64,000 nucleotides of DNA. Source: Zavarzinia aquatilis (GTDB lineage: Bacteria > Pseudomonadota > Alphaproteobacteria > Zavarziniales > Zavarziniaceae). Shown one piece after another: positions 16,347 through 26,342 of the stretch. Each line of letters starts with the position of its first letter. Positions within the stretch are counted from its first letter, which is position 1. Under the pieces are notes generated by a model, which saw only the letters and a list, made by a program, of their open reading frames with translations, ran no database searches and had not been told where the DNA came from. Both the position numbers and the translations under genes were made by a program. The stretch spans positions 186,578 to 250,577 of the forward strand of contig NZ_QGLE01000006.1 of NCBI RefSeq assembly GCF_003173035.1, written 5' to 3'.

Positions 16347-18665
16347 ATGGCGATCATTTTCGGCACCAATGGCGTGGACCGGATCACCGGGACCACGGAA
16401 GACGACCTGCTCTACGGCTATCCCGACGGCAGTCCGGATACGGACACGGGCAATGACCGCATTCTGGGCGGCGACGGCGACGACGTGATCTACGGCGGTG
16501 GCGGCAACGACAACCTGCAGGGCCAGAACGGCAGCGACACGATCTATGGCGGCGACGGCAAGGATTCAATCTCCGGCGGTCCCGATGGCGCCTATGGCCA
16601 GAATCACCTGTTCGGTGAGGGGGGCGACGACACGATCACGGGCGGCGCGGATGACGACGAGATCGACGGCGGCGCGGGCAACGACACGATCTACACCGGG
16701 GATTCCAGCGGCAACTACACGGGCTGGGACCGCGCCTATGGCGGGACGGGCGACGACACGCTGATCGGCGGCGCCGGCACGCAATATCTGCACGGCATGG
16801 ACGGCGAGGACTGGCTGTATGGCGGTGATGATCACGACTACCTCGATTCCGGTCTCGGCATCGCCCACCTCGACGGCGGCGCCGGTGATGACGAAGGCTT
16901 CGTCGATCGCTCCGACCTGACCACGGCCTTCGAGATCGACCTGTCGGCTGGGCCCAGCGTGATGGCGACCGCCAACGACGGCTCGACCCTGGTCAGCCTC
17001 GAATATCTGCTGATCTTCACCGGATCGGGCGATGACCGCATCCTGGGCGGCTCGGAACAGGACATCTTCATTTCGGGCGATGGCGACGACACGCTGTCGG
17101 GGGGTGCCGGTCAGGATTATTTCGAGGCCGGGCATGGCGTCGATCATCTCGACGGCGGCGCCGACGAGGACGCGGCCATGATCGACCGCGGCGACCTGAC
17201 CAGCGGCCTGACCCTGGACCTGTCGCCGGGGGCCGCCGTGCTGGTCACGGCGAGCGATGGCACGACCTTCATCAACATCGAACATGTCTCGCTGCTCGGC
17301 ACCGGCCATGCCGACCGCATCACCGGGGGCGCGATCCTGAACATGGTGATGGCGGGCGAGGGCGATGACGTGCTGACCGGCGGCGTCGGTGCCCAGGATC
17401 TCTATGGCCAGGGAGGCAACGACATCCTCTCGGGCGGTGCCGACGGCGACTGGCTCGACGGCGGCGCCGGGGCCGACAGCATGGCCGGCGGCACGGGTGA
17501 CGACACCTATACGGTGGACGATGCCGGCGATGTCGTGATCGAGGCCGCCAATGCCGGCCTCGACACGGTGTTCAGCGACCTCGACACCTACACCTTGCCG
17601 AAGAATGTCGAGAATCTGACCTATACGGGCTATTGGAACAGCGGCGCGGGCTTCACCGGCACGGGCAATACCCTGGCCAACACGATCACCGGCGCCGACG
17701 GCAACGACACGCTGTCGGGCGGGCGCGGCGCCGACACGATGGTGGGCGGCAATGGCGACGACCTCTATGTCGTCGACAATGCCGGCGACGTGGTCGACGA
17801 GACTTCAGGCGGTGGCATCGACACGGTGCGGACCACGGTGACCTATACCCTGGCCGACGGGGTCGAGAAGCTGATCCAGGACGGCAGCGCGACGACTACC
17901 GGCACGGGCAACGCGCTTGACAACACGATGACCGGCAACAATGTCGCGAACCGCCTGTTCGGCATGGCGGGCAACGACACGATCTCGGGCGGCAACGGCG
18001 ACGACACGCTGAAGGGGGGCGATGGCGACGATACGCTCTCGGGCGGCGCGGGGGCCGACGCCCTGCTGGGCGAGGCGGGCAACGACACGCTGGACGGCGG
18101 CTCGGGCGACGACGAAATGCGGGGCGGGATCGGCGACGATACCTATGTCGTCGACAGCATCGGCGACACCGTCAGCGAGTCGGGGGGCGGCGGGATCGAC
18201 ACGGTCCGGACAACCATCGCCTATACGCTGGCGAACGGGTTCGAGAACCTGGTGATCGCGACCAGCCAGGCCATCTCTGGCACCGGCAATGCGCTGGCCA
18301 ATGTGATTCTGGGCGGCAACGGCGGCAACAGCCTGTCCGGCCTCGGCGGCGCCGACACGATCGACGGCGCGGGCGGCGCCGACACGATCAACGGCGGCGC
18401 GGGCGCGGATACGCTGACCGGCGGTGCCAACAACGACATCTTCGTCTTCGCCGCGGGCGAGGCGAATGGCGACACGATCACGGATTTCACCGGCAACGGC
18501 GCCTCGGTCGGCGACAAGCTCCAGTTCACCGGCTATGGCGCCGGCAACTTCGTGCAGATCGACGCCACCCACTGGCAGGTGAATTCGGCGAATGGCGCGA
18601 TCCACGACGTGATCACCTTCGCCAATGCCGCCGCGGTGCACGCCAGCGATTTCGCCTTCGTCTAG
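16347..18665 (+). CDS. RTX calcium-binding repeat protein, likely type I secretion substrate
   Basis: A 772-residue acidic protein composed of many hemolysin-type nonapeptides (GGxGxDxx), for example GGDGDDVIYGGGGND near residue 42. Interspersed are three copies of a roughly 70-residue unit, DxYxVDxxGDxVxE...DTVxT...YTLxxxxENL (about 390-650). There are also two copies of an HLDGGA...DLT...DLS repeat (about 170-310). No enzymatic domain is visible. The C-terminus (FVFAAGEANGDTITDF... ASDFAF) is the usual type I secretion target region, without an N-terminal signal peptide. A good SD (AGGAG at 16336) precedes the ATG. The only secretion genes nearby are the complete type I system at 58.2-62.9 kb. 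Might be an S-layer-like, adhesive or calcium-binding surface protein. Confidence 0.88.
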   Translation: MAIIFGTNGVDRITGTTEDDLLYGYPDGSPDTDTGNDRILGGDGDDVIYGGGGNDNLQGQNGSDTIYGGDGKDSISGGPDGAYGQNHLFGEGGDDTITGGADDDEIDGGAGNDTIYTGDSSGNYTGWDRAYGGTGDDTLIGGAGTQYLHGMDGEDWLYGGDDHDYLDSGLGIAHLDGGAGDDEGFVDRSDLTTAFEIDLSAGPSVMATANDGSTLVSLEYLLIFTGSGDDRILGGSEQDIFISGDGDDTLSGGAGQDYFEAGHGVDHLDGGADEDAAMIDRGDLTSGLTLDLSPGAAVLVTASDGTTFINIEHVSLLGTGHADRITGGAILNMVMAGEGDDVLTGGVGAQDLYGQGGNDILSGGADGDWLDGGAGADSMAGGTGDDTYTVDDAGDVVIEAANAGLDTVFSDLDTYTLPKNVENLTYTGYWNSGAGFTGTGNTLANTITGADGNDTLSGGRGADTMVGGNGDDLYVVDNAGDVVDETSGGGIDTVRTTVTYTLADGVEKLIQDGSATTTGTGNALDNTMTGNNVANRLFGMAGNDTISGGNGDDTLKGGDGDDTLSGGAGADALLGEAGNDTLDGGSGDDEMRGGIGDDTYVVDSIGDTVSESGGGGIDTVRTTIAYTLANGFENLVIATSQAISGTGNALANVILGGNGGNSLSGLGGADTIDGAGGADTINGGAGADTLTGGANNDIFVFAAGEANGDTITDFTGNGASVGDKLQFTGYGAGNFVQIDATHWQVNSANGAIHDVITFANAAAVHASDFAFV

Positions 18666-18730
18666 GCGCGCTCATGGCATCCGCCGACCCGGCATCGGCC
18701 GGGGCGGCGGGGCCATGGCCTCCTGCGCGG

Positions 18731-20362
18731 TCAGAGCGACTTGGCGCGATCCCGCAGGATGAACTTCTGCACCTTGCCGGTCGAGGTCTTGGGCAATTCC
18801 TCGAAGACGATGGTGCGCGGCACCTTGTAGCCGGCGAGATTGGCCTTGCAGAAGGCGATCACCTCCTCCTCGGTCATGGTCTCGCCCGCCTTCAGGAAGA
18901 TGAAGGCGCAAGGGGTCTCGCCCCATTTCTCGTCCGGACGGGCCACGACGGCGGCCTCGAGGATCTTGGGGTGCTTGTAGAGCACGTCCTCGACCTCGAT
19001 GGTCGAGATATTCTCGCCGCCCGAGATGATGATGTCCTTCGAGCGGTCGCGCAGCTGGATGTAGCCGTCCGGATGCATGACGCCAAGGTCGCCCGAATGG
19101 AACCAGCCGCCGGCGAAGGCTTCGTCCGACGCCGCCTTGTTCTTCAGGTAGCCCTTCATGACGAGGTTGCCGCGGAACATGACCTCGCCCATGGAGAGGC
19201 CGTCGCGCGGCACCGGGGTCATGCTGACCGGGTCCATCACCTCGAGCCCGGCGAGCAGGGGCGACTTCACGCCCTGGCGCGCCTTCAGCGCCGCCTGTTC
19301 ATCGGCCGGCAGGGCATCCCATTCCTCGTTCCAGGCGCAGAGGGTCGAGGGGCCATAGGTCTCGGTCAACCCGTAGAGATGGGTGATCTTGAAGCCGCTC
19401 GCCTCCATCGCCGCGATGACGGCGGCGGGCGGCGGGGCGGCGGCGGTGAAGAGTTCTACCTTGCCCGGCAGCGGCCGCTTCGCCTCGGCGCTGGCGTTGA
19501 TCAGCATCCCCATGACGATGGGGGCGCCGCACAGGTGGGTGACCTTGTATTTCTCGATCGACGAGAAGATCGCCCCGGCCTCGACCCGGCGCAGGCAGAC
19601 ATGGGTGCCGCCGACGACCGCGAGCGACCAGGTGAAGCACCAGCCGTTGCAGTGGAACATCGGCAGGGTCCAGAGATAGACCGAGGAACCGGTCATGCCG
19701 GCCGAGACGATGTTGTCGACCGCGTTCAGATAGGCGCCGCGGTGGTGATAGACGACACCCTTGGGGTTGCCGGTGGTGCCGGACGTATAGTTCAGGCTGA
19801 TCGCCTGCCATTCGTCGGCCGGGCCTTCCCAGGCGAAATCCGGATCGCCGCCGGCGATGAAGTCGTCGTATTCGATTTCGCCCAGGCGCTCGCCCTTGCC
19901 GGTGTAGAGCGGATCGTCGATGTCGATGACGATGGGCTTCACGCTCGCCATGGCCAGCGCCTGCTTGATCACATGGGAGAATTCCCGGTCGGTGATCAGC
20001 ACCTTGGTCTCGGCATGGTCGAGGGTGAAGGCGATATTGGCGGCATCGAGCCGGATGTTCAGCGTATTGAGCACGGCGCCCGTCATCGGCACGCCGAAAT
20101 GGGCGTCGAGCACCGGCGGGATGTTCGGTGCCATGACCGAGACCGTATCGCCAAGACCGATCCCCCGCGCCGCCAGCGCCGAGGCGAGGCGGCGGGCGCG
20201 GGCATAGGCTTCGGCGTAGGAGATCGTCAGATCCCCGTGAATGATCGCCGTCCGCCGCGGATAGATCGCCGCCGCCCGCTCGAGAAAGCCGATGGGGCTG
20301 AGCGGGACATAGTTGGCGGCATTCTTGTCGAGATCGGTTTCGTAAGGGTTCTGTCTGGTCAT
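18731..20362 (-). CDS. Fatty-acyl-CoA synthetase (AMP-forming)
   Basis: A 543-residue adenylate-forming ligase activating a carboxylic acid with ATP and CoA. Seen: NYTSGTTGNPKGVVYHHRGA (P-loop), GLTETYGPST, the TGDLG-equivalent HSGDLGVMHPDGYIQLRDRSKD, and the C-terminal lysine in TSTGKVQKF. The start at 20362 opens MTRQNPYETDLDKNAANY, the usual beginning of DmdB/medium-chain-type acyl-CoA ligases. Substrate not determinable: medium-chain fatty acids or 3-methylthiopropionate are typical. Single gene, with intergenic spacing of about 74 bases from the TerC-like gene upstream. Confidence 0.88.
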   Translation of the reverse strand: MTRQNPYETDLDKNAANYVPLSPIGFLERAAAIYPRRTAIIHGDLTISYAEAYARARRLASALAARGIGLGDTVSVMAPNIPPVLDAHFGVPMTGAVLNTLNIRLDAANIAFTLDHAETKVLITDREFSHVIKQALAMASVKPIVIDIDDPLYTGKGERLGEIEYDDFIAGGDPDFAWEGPADEWQAISLNYTSGTTGNPKGVVYHHRGAYLNAVDNIVSAGMTGSSVYLWTLPMFHCNGWCFTWSLAVVGGTHVCLRRVEAGAIFSSIEKYKVTHLCGAPIVMGMLINASAEAKRPLPGKVELFTAAAPPPAAVIAAMEASGFKITHLYGLTETYGPSTLCAWNEEWDALPADEQAALKARQGVKSPLLAGLEVMDPVSMTPVPRDGLSMGEVMFRGNLVMKGYLKNKAASDEAFAGGWFHSGDLGVMHPDGYIQLRDRSKDIIISGGENISTIEVEDVLYKHPKILEAAVVARPDEKWGETPCAFIFLKAGETMTEEEVIAFCKANLAGYKVPRTIVFEELPKTSTGKVQKFILRDRAKSL

Positions 20363-20436
20363 ATCGGCCCCCGCCGAGGAATTTTTGTTGGTTTCGAGAC
20401 TGGCCCTCTCGAACGATACCGGCGCCGCCCTTGTGG

Positions 20437-21066
20437 TCAGGTGGCTGCCTCCACGACCTGTAGCGTCCCTCGGTAGATCATGTCCACTGCGACATAAGCC
20501 ACAATCGCGAGCCCGACATAGGCGATCCAGTGATAACGCTTGAGCAGCGAGGCGACCAGCGAGGCCGCCGCGCCCATCAGGGCGATGGACAGGACGAGGC
20601 CGACGACGAGCACCCACATGTGATGCTGCGCGATGCCGGCGACGGCGAGGACATTGTCGAGCGACATCGAGACATCGGCCAGGATGATCTGGCCGACGGC
20701 GCCGCGGAAGGTCGTCGGCGCCTTGGAGCCGGGAACGAATTCCTCCTCCTCCTCTTGGCCGGATTTGGCGGCGCGGCGCTGCATCTCGATCTCGCGCCAC
20801 ATCTTCCACGAGACCCAGAGCAGGAGCAGCCCGCCGGCCAGGGTCAGGCCGATCAGGCCCATCAGCTGGGTCGTCGCGGCGGCGAAGCCGATGCGCATGA
20901 CCATGGCGCCGGCGAGACCCCAGAGGATCACCTTGCTGCGGATCTGCGCCGGTACCGAGGACGCGGCGATGCCGATGACGATCGCATTGTCGCCGGCCAT
21001 CACGAGGTCGACGAGGACGATGCCGCCGAGGGCGACCAATTGCTCGGTGATCAGGTTGATATCCAC
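20437..21066 (-). CDS. TerC/YjbE-family integral membrane protein
   Basis: A 209-residue inner-membrane protein of the TerC superfamily (YjbE group). It has seven hydrophobic segments and the conserved acidic motifs VMAGDNAIVIG (residues 23-33) and DVSMSLDNVLAVAGIA, which bind metal ions. Members are implicated in manganese export or metallation of secreted proteins. A charged loop lies at about 90-112. Its neighbour on the same strand is a CorC/HlyC-type membrane protein, which is also linked to divalent-cation homeostasis. Confidence 0.87.
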   Translation of the reverse strand: MDINLITEQLVALGGIVLVDLVMAGDNAIVIGIAASSVPAQIRSKVILWGLAGAMVMRIGFAAATTQLMGLIGLTLAGGLLLLWVSWKMWREIEMQRRAAKSGQEEEEEFVPGSKAPTTFRGAVGQIILADVSMSLDNVLAVAGIAQHHMWVLVVGLVLSIALMGAAASLVASLLKRYHWIAYVGLAIVAYVAVDMIYRGTLQVVEAAT

Positions 21067-21142
21067 GGGAACACCTATGAATGCCGGCCCGCCGCCGGGG
21101 ACGGGCGGAGCCGCGATACGCAGGATAACAGGACGGTGGCGA

Positions 21143-22453
21143 TCAGGTTTCGCCGGAATCCGGCGTCACTTCGCTGACCAGGACCTTGTCGACCCGGCGG
21201 CCGTCCATGTCGACCACCTCGAACCGATAGCGGCCCAGGGTGAAGACGTCGCCGGCCGCCGGAATCCGTTTCAGCCGGTGCATGGACAACCCGCCCAGCG
21301 TGTTGAAGTCCGCTTCCGAATCCTGGAATTCCGGCATGGCGAGCAGATCCCACAGCCGGTCGAGGGCATAGCCGCCGTCGATCAGATAGGAGCCGTCCTC
21401 GCGCTGGACGACCGAGCGTTCGTCTTCCGGCGTATCCGCTTCCTCGAGCTCGCCGATCAGGGCTTCCAGGAGGTCGGTCAGGGTGACGAGGCCCTGGATG
21501 TCGCCATATTCGTCGACGATGAGGGCGATGGGGCTGCCGCTGGCCCGGAACGCCTCCAGCGCCTTCAGGGCGGGCGTCGTCTCGGGGATATAAAGCGCCG
21601 AATGGATCGCGGCGGCGATATCCGGCGGCTTGCCGGCGAAGACCTGTGCCTGCGCGAACAAATCCTTCACCTGAACGAAGCCGAGCACGGTCTTGGTCGT
21701 GCCCTTCTTCACCGGGAAGCGGGAATAGTTGCTGTCGGCGATCTTCTGCCAGGTCCGCTTGGGCGGATCGCTCACGTCCAGCCACTCGATCTGGGTGCGC
21801 GGCGTCATCAGCGCGTCGACGTTGCGGTCGCCAAGGCGCAGGGTCATTTCGACGATGGCGCGTTCGGCTTCCTGGAAATGGCCGGCGGCGGCGCCCTCCT
21901 GCATCAGGACGCGCACTTCCTCGTCCGTCACCTCGGGCTCCTTGCTGCCCTTGGGCAGCAGCTTCAGCACGAGATTGGTCGATCCGGTGATCAGGCCGAC
22001 GAAGGGCGCCGCGCCGATCGAGAGCCAGCGCAAGGGCCGGGCGACGAAGGTCGCGATGCCCTCCGCCTGGGCGAGGGCGAGGCGCTTGGGCACCAGTTCG
22101 CCGAGGATCAGCGTCACATAGGTGAGGCCGGCGACGATGATCGCGATGGCGATCGTGTCGGCATAGGGCGCGAGAGGCTCGACGTCGGACAGCGCGGCGC
22201 TGAGCGGGCCGACCAGCGCCTGACCGCCGAAGGCACCCGACAGGGTACCGATGGCGGTGATGCCGATCTGCACGGTTGACAGGAAGCGGCCGGGATCGGC
22301 CGCGAGTTCGAGGGCGACGCGGGCAGACTCGCTGCCGGCGTCGGCCGCCCGCTTCAGCCGTGCGCGCTTGGCGGCGACGACGGCCAGTTCTGCCATCACC
22401 AGAAAGGCGTTCAGCAGGACAAGCAGGACAAGAATGGTAAGGTCGATGATCAT
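21143..22453 (-). CDS. CNNM/CorC-type membrane protein (UPF0053, hemolysin family)
   Basis: A 436-residue protein. The N-terminal DUF21/CNNM domain has about four hydrophobic segments (about 1-185). Then come a pair of CBS domains (about 200-330; LMTPRTQIEWLDV, VKKGTTKTVLGFVQVKDL, IALIVDEYGDIQGLVTLTDLLE) and a CorC_HlyC C-terminal domain (about 345-430; GGLSMHRLKRIPAAGD). The family takes part in magnesium/cobalt efflux. The start at 22453 puts the first membrane helix at residue 4; upstream in-frame codons would add an arginine-rich tail with no family support. Confidence 0.88.
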   Translation of the reverse strand: MIIDLTILVLLVLLNAFLVMAELAVVAAKRARLKRAADAGSESARVALELAADPGRFLSTVQIGITAIGTLSGAFGGQALVGPLSAALSDVEPLAPYADTIAIAIIVAGLTYVTLILGELVPKRLALAQAEGIATFVARPLRWLSIGAAPFVGLITGSTNLVLKLLPKGSKEPEVTDEEVRVLMQEGAAAGHFQEAERAIVEMTLRLGDRNVDALMTPRTQIEWLDVSDPPKRTWQKIADSNYSRFPVKKGTTKTVLGFVQVKDLFAQAQVFAGKPPDIAAAIHSALYIPETTPALKALEAFRASGSPIALIVDEYGDIQGLVTLTDLLEALIGELEEADTPEDERSVVQREDGSYLIDGGYALDRLWDLLAMPEFQDSEADFNTLGGLSMHRLKRIPAAGDVFTLGRYRFEVVDMDGRRVDKVLVSEVTPDSGET

Positions 22454-22564
22454 CGGCGGACGTGAAAACGTCCGTGACCATACCACAGTCGCGGAATTTC
22501 GCACCCGCCGAATCGACGGTGAGCCTGCGTCATTCGCGAGCGGTTGCCCGGTCGGGTCCGGCGG

Positions 22565-24196
22565 TCAGGCGTTCACCCCGAGTCGGCGCAGATAAATCAG
22601 CAGGTCGTCCTTCATCGCGTCGGCCTCGATCGCGAGGGCGTTGGCGGCGGTGACCATGCGGGCCGAGGCGGCGCCGGTCTGGTGGGCGGCGTCGTTGACG
22701 CCCTCGATGTTGCGCGCGACCTCGCCGGTGCCGCTGGCCGCCTCGGCCGCGGAACGGGCGATCTCCTGCGTGGTGGCGGTCTGTTCCTCGACCGCGGCGG
22801 AAATCACGTTGCTGATCTCGGAAGTTCGCCCGATGGTCTGGGTGATGCCGGTGATCGCGGTCATGGAGGTCGCGGTCGCCTGCTGCATGGCGCCGATCTG
22901 GGCGGCGATGTCCTCGGTCGCCTTGGCAGTCTGGTTGGCGAGGATCTTCACTTCCGAGGCGACGACGGCGAAACCCTTGCCCGCTTCGCCCGAACGGGCG
23001 GCCTCGATCGTCGCGTTGAGCGCGAGAAGGTTGGTCTGGCTGGCGATATCGCTGATCAGCTTGATCACGTCGCCGATCTTCAGGGCCATCAGCTTCAACT
23101 CGGTCATGGCCCGGGTTGTGCTATCCGCCTCCGCCACGGCCTTGCTCGAAATCGCGGCCGATTCGACCACCTGACGCGCGATCTCGTGGATGGAGGAGGT
23201 CATTTCCTCGCCCGCCGCGGCCACGGTCTCGACATTGTTCGACGCCGTGGCGGCGGCCGTCGAAACCGCCAGGGCCTGACGGGTCGTTTCCTCGGCCGTC
23301 GCCGCGATCTCTTCGGAGGTCGCGCGCATGTCGGTCGCGGCGCGCGCGACGATTTCGGCCGCGCTGCGCATCTTGAGCGCCAGGGCGATCTGATCGGTGA
23401 TGTCGGTCGCGAATTTCACGACCTTGCAGGGCTGACCGTTCAGATCGAGGATCGGGTTGTAGCTGGCCTGAATCCAGACCTCGCGTCCGTTCTTGCCGAT
23501 TCGCCGATAGCGGCCGCTGTCGTATTCGCCCCGCCGCAGCTTGGCCCAGAAGGCCCGGTATTCGGGCTGCTCCGCCTCGCCGGGGGCGAGGAAGATCGAA
23601 TGGTGGCGCCCCGCGATCTCGTCCAGCCGATAGCCGATGGCGGCGAGAAAATTCGGATTCGCCGTCAGGATCTTGCCGCCGAGGTCGAACTCGATCACCG
23701 CCTGCGACTTGTTGATCGCTTCGAGCTGGCCCTCGAAATTGGCCGTGCGCAGTTTCTCGGCGGTGATGTCGGTCGCGAATTTCATTACCCGGACGGGGCG
23801 GCCCGAAGCGTCGAGGATGGGGTTGTAGGTCGCCTGGATCCAGACCTCGCGGTCGCCCTTGGCGAGGCGCTTGTATTGCCCGCTGTCGTGTTCGCCACGG
23901 CGCAGCTTGGCCCAGAAGGCGAGATAGGCGGCTGAAGTGCGATCCGCGGGCGGGACGAAGATCGAATGATGCTGCCCCCGGATGTCTTCGATGCGGTAGC
24001 CCATGACCGCCAGGAAATTTTCGTTGGCGTCGAGGATCATGCCTTCGGGGTCGAATTCGATGACGGCGAGGGAGCGGCCGAGTGCCGCCTCGATCGCGCG
24101 TCCGCGGGTGTCCTCGCCGGGTTGCGGGGACGGCACGGCACTCGGTGCCTCGACCAGCGTCAGGGAAGACCTGGCTTTCGATCGCAAACCAAACAT
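22565..24196 (-). CDS. Soluble methyl-accepting chemotaxis protein with tandem PAS domains
   Basis: A 543-residue receptor with no transmembrane helix. Two consecutive PAS/PAC modules (about 38-157 and 160-279) are obvious duplicates of one another (each has [13 protein letters not shown] and REVWIQA.YNPILD). They resemble BdlA/Aer-type sensors that may hold flavin or heme. The signalling hairpin contains [35 protein letters not shown], which contacts CheA/CheW. No chemotaxis gene cluster is nearby, so it acts as an orphan cytoplasmic receptor, possibly sensing redox or energy state. The start at 24196 gives [11 protein letters not shown]; an earlier in-frame GTG/ATG would add sequence with no family counterpart. 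Confidence 0.9.
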   Translation of the reverse strand: MFGLRSKARSSLTLVEAPSAVPSPQPGEDTRGRAIEAALGRSLAVIEFDPEGMILDANENFLAVMGYRIEDIRGQHHSIFVPPADRTSAAYLAFWAKLRRGEHDSGQYKRLAKGDREVWIQATYNPILDASGRPVRVMKFATDITAEKLRTANFEGQLEAINKSQAVIEFDLGGKILTANPNFLAAIGYRLDEIAGRHHSIFLAPGEAEQPEYRAFWAKLRRGEYDSGRYRRIGKNGREVWIQASYNPILDLNGQPCKVVKFATDITDQIALALKMRSAAEIVARAATDMRATSEEIAATAEETTRQALAVSTAAATASNNVETVAAAGEEMTSSIHEIARQVVESAAISSKAVAEADSTTRAMTELKLMALKIGDVIKLISDIASQTNLLALNATIEAARSGEAGKGFAVVASEVKILANQTAKATEDIAAQIGAMQQATATSMTAITGITQTIGRTSEISNVISAAVEEQTATTQEIARSAAEAASGTGEVARNIEGVNDAAHQTGAASARMVTAANALAIEADAMKDDLLIYLRRLGVNA

Positions 24197-24389
24197 GACG
24201 CGCCTCCGGCTCGGGACCCGATGATGCTGTTTGCAGATCGCTAACATGACGTTAACGGAAACAGCGACAGCCGCTGCCCCTGCGACCAAAGTGGGATGGG
24301 TATCGGCGGATTGGACGTTGCATTCCGGCCCCGCATTTTGCTGAATTCGCCGCAATAGAGAACGATGACCGGAAAACGGGGGGAAAGCC

Positions 24390-26300
24390 GTGGGCGCCTA
24401 TTCCGAGATGTACGCACGTTGGCAGGCCGATCCTGAGGGCTTCTGGGCCGAGGCGGCGAAGGCGATCGACTGGATCGAGGCGCCGAAGGCGATCCTCGAC
24501 GACAGCCGCAAGCCGCTTTACAGCTGGTTTCCCGGTGGCAAGGTCAATACCGCCTGGAACTGCCTCGACCGCCATGTCGAGGGCGGCCGCGCCGATCAGG
24601 ACGCGCTGATCTACGACAGCCCGGTGACCGGGACCAAGACCCGCTACACCTATCGCGAGCTGCGCGACAAGGTCGCCGAACTCGCCGGCTGGCTGCGGGA
24701 CAGGGGCGTCGTCGCCGGTGACCGGGTCATCGTCTACATGCCGATGGTGCCCGAGGCGCTGTTCGCCATGCTGGCCTGCGCCCGGCTGGGTGCCATCCAT
24801 TCCGTCGTCTTCGGCGGTTTCGCCGCCAAGGAACTGGCGACCCGCATCAATGACGCGAAGCCGAAGGCGATCATTTCCGCCTCCTGCGGCGTCGAGCCGG
24901 GCCGCACCGTCGCCTACAAGCCGCTGCTCGACGAGGCGATCGAGCTCGCCAGCTTCAAGCCGGAATTCACCCTGATCTGGCAGCGCCCGATGCTGGCGGC
25001 ATCGCTGGTCGAGGGTCGCGATTTCGACTGGGGCAAGGTCGTGCCCGGCACGGCGCCCGCCGACTGCGTGCCCGTCGCCTCGACCGATCCGCTCTATGTC
25101 CTCTATACTTCTGGCACCACGGGCATTCCGAAGGGCGTCGTCCGCGACAACGCCGGTCACATGGTGGCCCTCGCGTGGTCGATGAAGAACATCTATGGCG
25201 CGGCCCCGGGCGAAGTGTTCTGGGCGGCCTCGGACGTGGGCTGGGTCGTCGGCCATTCCTACATCACCTATGGTCCGCTGCTGATCGGCGCGACCACCAT
25301 CCTCTATGAAGGCAAGCCGGTGGGCACGCCCGATGCCGGCGCCTTCTGGCGCGTGATCGAGGAATATAACGTCCGCACCCAGTTCTGCGCCCCGACCGCC
25401 TTCCGCGCCATCAAGAAGGAAGACCCGGAGGGCAAGCTGCTGGCGGATTACGACATTTCCTGCCTGCGCACCCTGTTCCTGGCCGGCGAGCGCGCCGACC
25501 CGGACACCATCCAGTGGGCCGAGGACAAGGTGAAGGTGCCGGTGATCGACCATTGGTGGCAGACCGAGTCCGGCTGGCCGATGGCCGCCAACATGGTCGG
25601 CGTCGAGCTGCTGCCGGTGAAATACGGCTCGCCGACCTGCGCCGTGCCGGGTTACGACATCCGCGTGCTCGACAATGACAACAACGAGGTGAAGCGCGGC
25701 GACATCGGCTCCATCGTCGTCAAGCTGCCGCTGGCGCCGGGCGCCCTGCCCACCCTGTGGCAGAACGACGACGGCTTCATCCGTTCCTACCTCCAGGACT
25801 TCCCCGGCTACTACAAGACGGGCGACGCCGGTTACATCGACGAGGATGGTTACATCTACGTCATGAGCCGGACCGACGACATCATCAATGTCGCCGGCCA
25901 TCGCCTGTCCACGGGCGGCATGGAAGAAGTGCTGTCCTATCACCCGGACGTCGCCGAATGCGCCGTGATCGGCGCCGCCGACCAGCTGAAGGGTCAGGTG
26001 CCGGTCGGCTTCGTCGTGCTGAAGGCGGGCGTGAACCGCCCGGACGAGGAGATCGAGAAGGAACTGGTCCGTCTGGTGCGCGACAAGATCGGCCCCGTCG
26101 CCGCATTCAAGACGGTGACCGTCGTCAAGCGCCTGCCCAAGACCCGGTCGGGCAAGATCCTGCGCGGCACCATGCGCAAGATCGCGGACAGCGAGCAGTG
26201 GTCGATGCCGGCGACCATCGACGATCCGATCATCCTCGACGAGATCGCGGAATCGCTGCGCAACATCGGCTACGCCAAATCGGAAAAAGGCGCGGCCTAA
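24390..26300 (+). CDS. prpE: Propionyl-CoA synthetase
   Basis: Propionate-CoA ligase, 636 residues, of the acetyl-CoA synthetase group. Motifs: [19 protein letters not shown], the PrpE-type region [45 protein letters not shown] and the acetylatable lysine in [13 protein letters not shown]. The PrpE-type [15 protein letters not shown] sequence favours propionate over acetate. GTG start with GGGGGGAAA upstream. Divergent from the chemoreceptor gene over about 190 bases. The methylcitrate or methylmalonyl genes are not in the window. Confidence 0.9.
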   Translation: MGAYSEMYARWQADPEGFWAEAAKAIDWIEAPKAILDDSRKPLYSWFPGGKVNTAWNCLDRHVEGGRADQDALIYDSPVTGTKTRYTYRELRDKVAELAGWLRDRGVVAGDRVIVYMPMVPEALFAMLACARLGAIHSVVFGGFAAKELATRINDAKPKAIISASCGVEPGRTVAYKPLLDEAIELASFKPEFTLIWQRPMLAASLVEGRDFDWGKVVPGTAPADCVPVASTDPLYVLYTSGTTGIPKGVVRDNAGHMVALAWSMKNIYGAAPGEVFWAASDVGWVVGHSYITYGPLLIGATTILYEGKPVGTPDAGAFWRVIEEYNVRTQFCAPTAFRAIKKEDPEGKLLADYDISCLRTLFLAGERADPDTIQWAEDKVKVPVIDHWWQTESGWPMAANMVGVELLPVKYGSPTCAVPGYDIRVLDNDNNEVKRGDIGSIVVKLPLAPGALPTLWQNDDGFIRSYLQDFPGYYKTGDAGYIDEDGYIYVMSRTDDIINVAGHRLSTGGMEEVLSYHPDVAECAVIGAADQLKGQVPVGFVVLKAGVNRPDEEIEKELVRLVRDKIGPVAAFKTVTVVKRLPKTRSGKILRGTMRKIADSEQWSMPATIDDPIILDEIAESLRNIGYAKSEKGAA

Positions 26301-26309
26301 ACTCTCGGA

Positions 26310-26341
26310 CGGGCGGCTTTCCCCCGTGTGGGAGCCGCCCG
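26310..26341. terminator. Bidirectional terminator hairpin between prpE and chrA
   Basis: A perfect 9-bp GC stem (26310-26318 with 26333-26341) with an inner CCC/GGG pairing lies between the convergent prpE stop and chrA stop. It is not followed by a clear T run, so efficient intrinsic termination is not certain. Confidence 0.5.
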
Positions 26342-26342
26342 C

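Noticed and set aside
16400-18500. Possible CRISPR or satellite array from short DNA repeats
   Set aside because: The repeats are in frame and encode RTX nonapeptides; spacing is irregular and no cas genes are present.
18672-18926. Small minus-strand frame near the end of the acyl-CoA ligase gene
   Set aside because: Shadow of the ligase C-terminus; Arg/Gly/Pro-rich with no start signal.
24252-25943. Long minus-strand frame opposite prpE
   Set aside because: Antisense of a clear propionyl-CoA synthetase; third-position GC makes stop codons rare in this frame.
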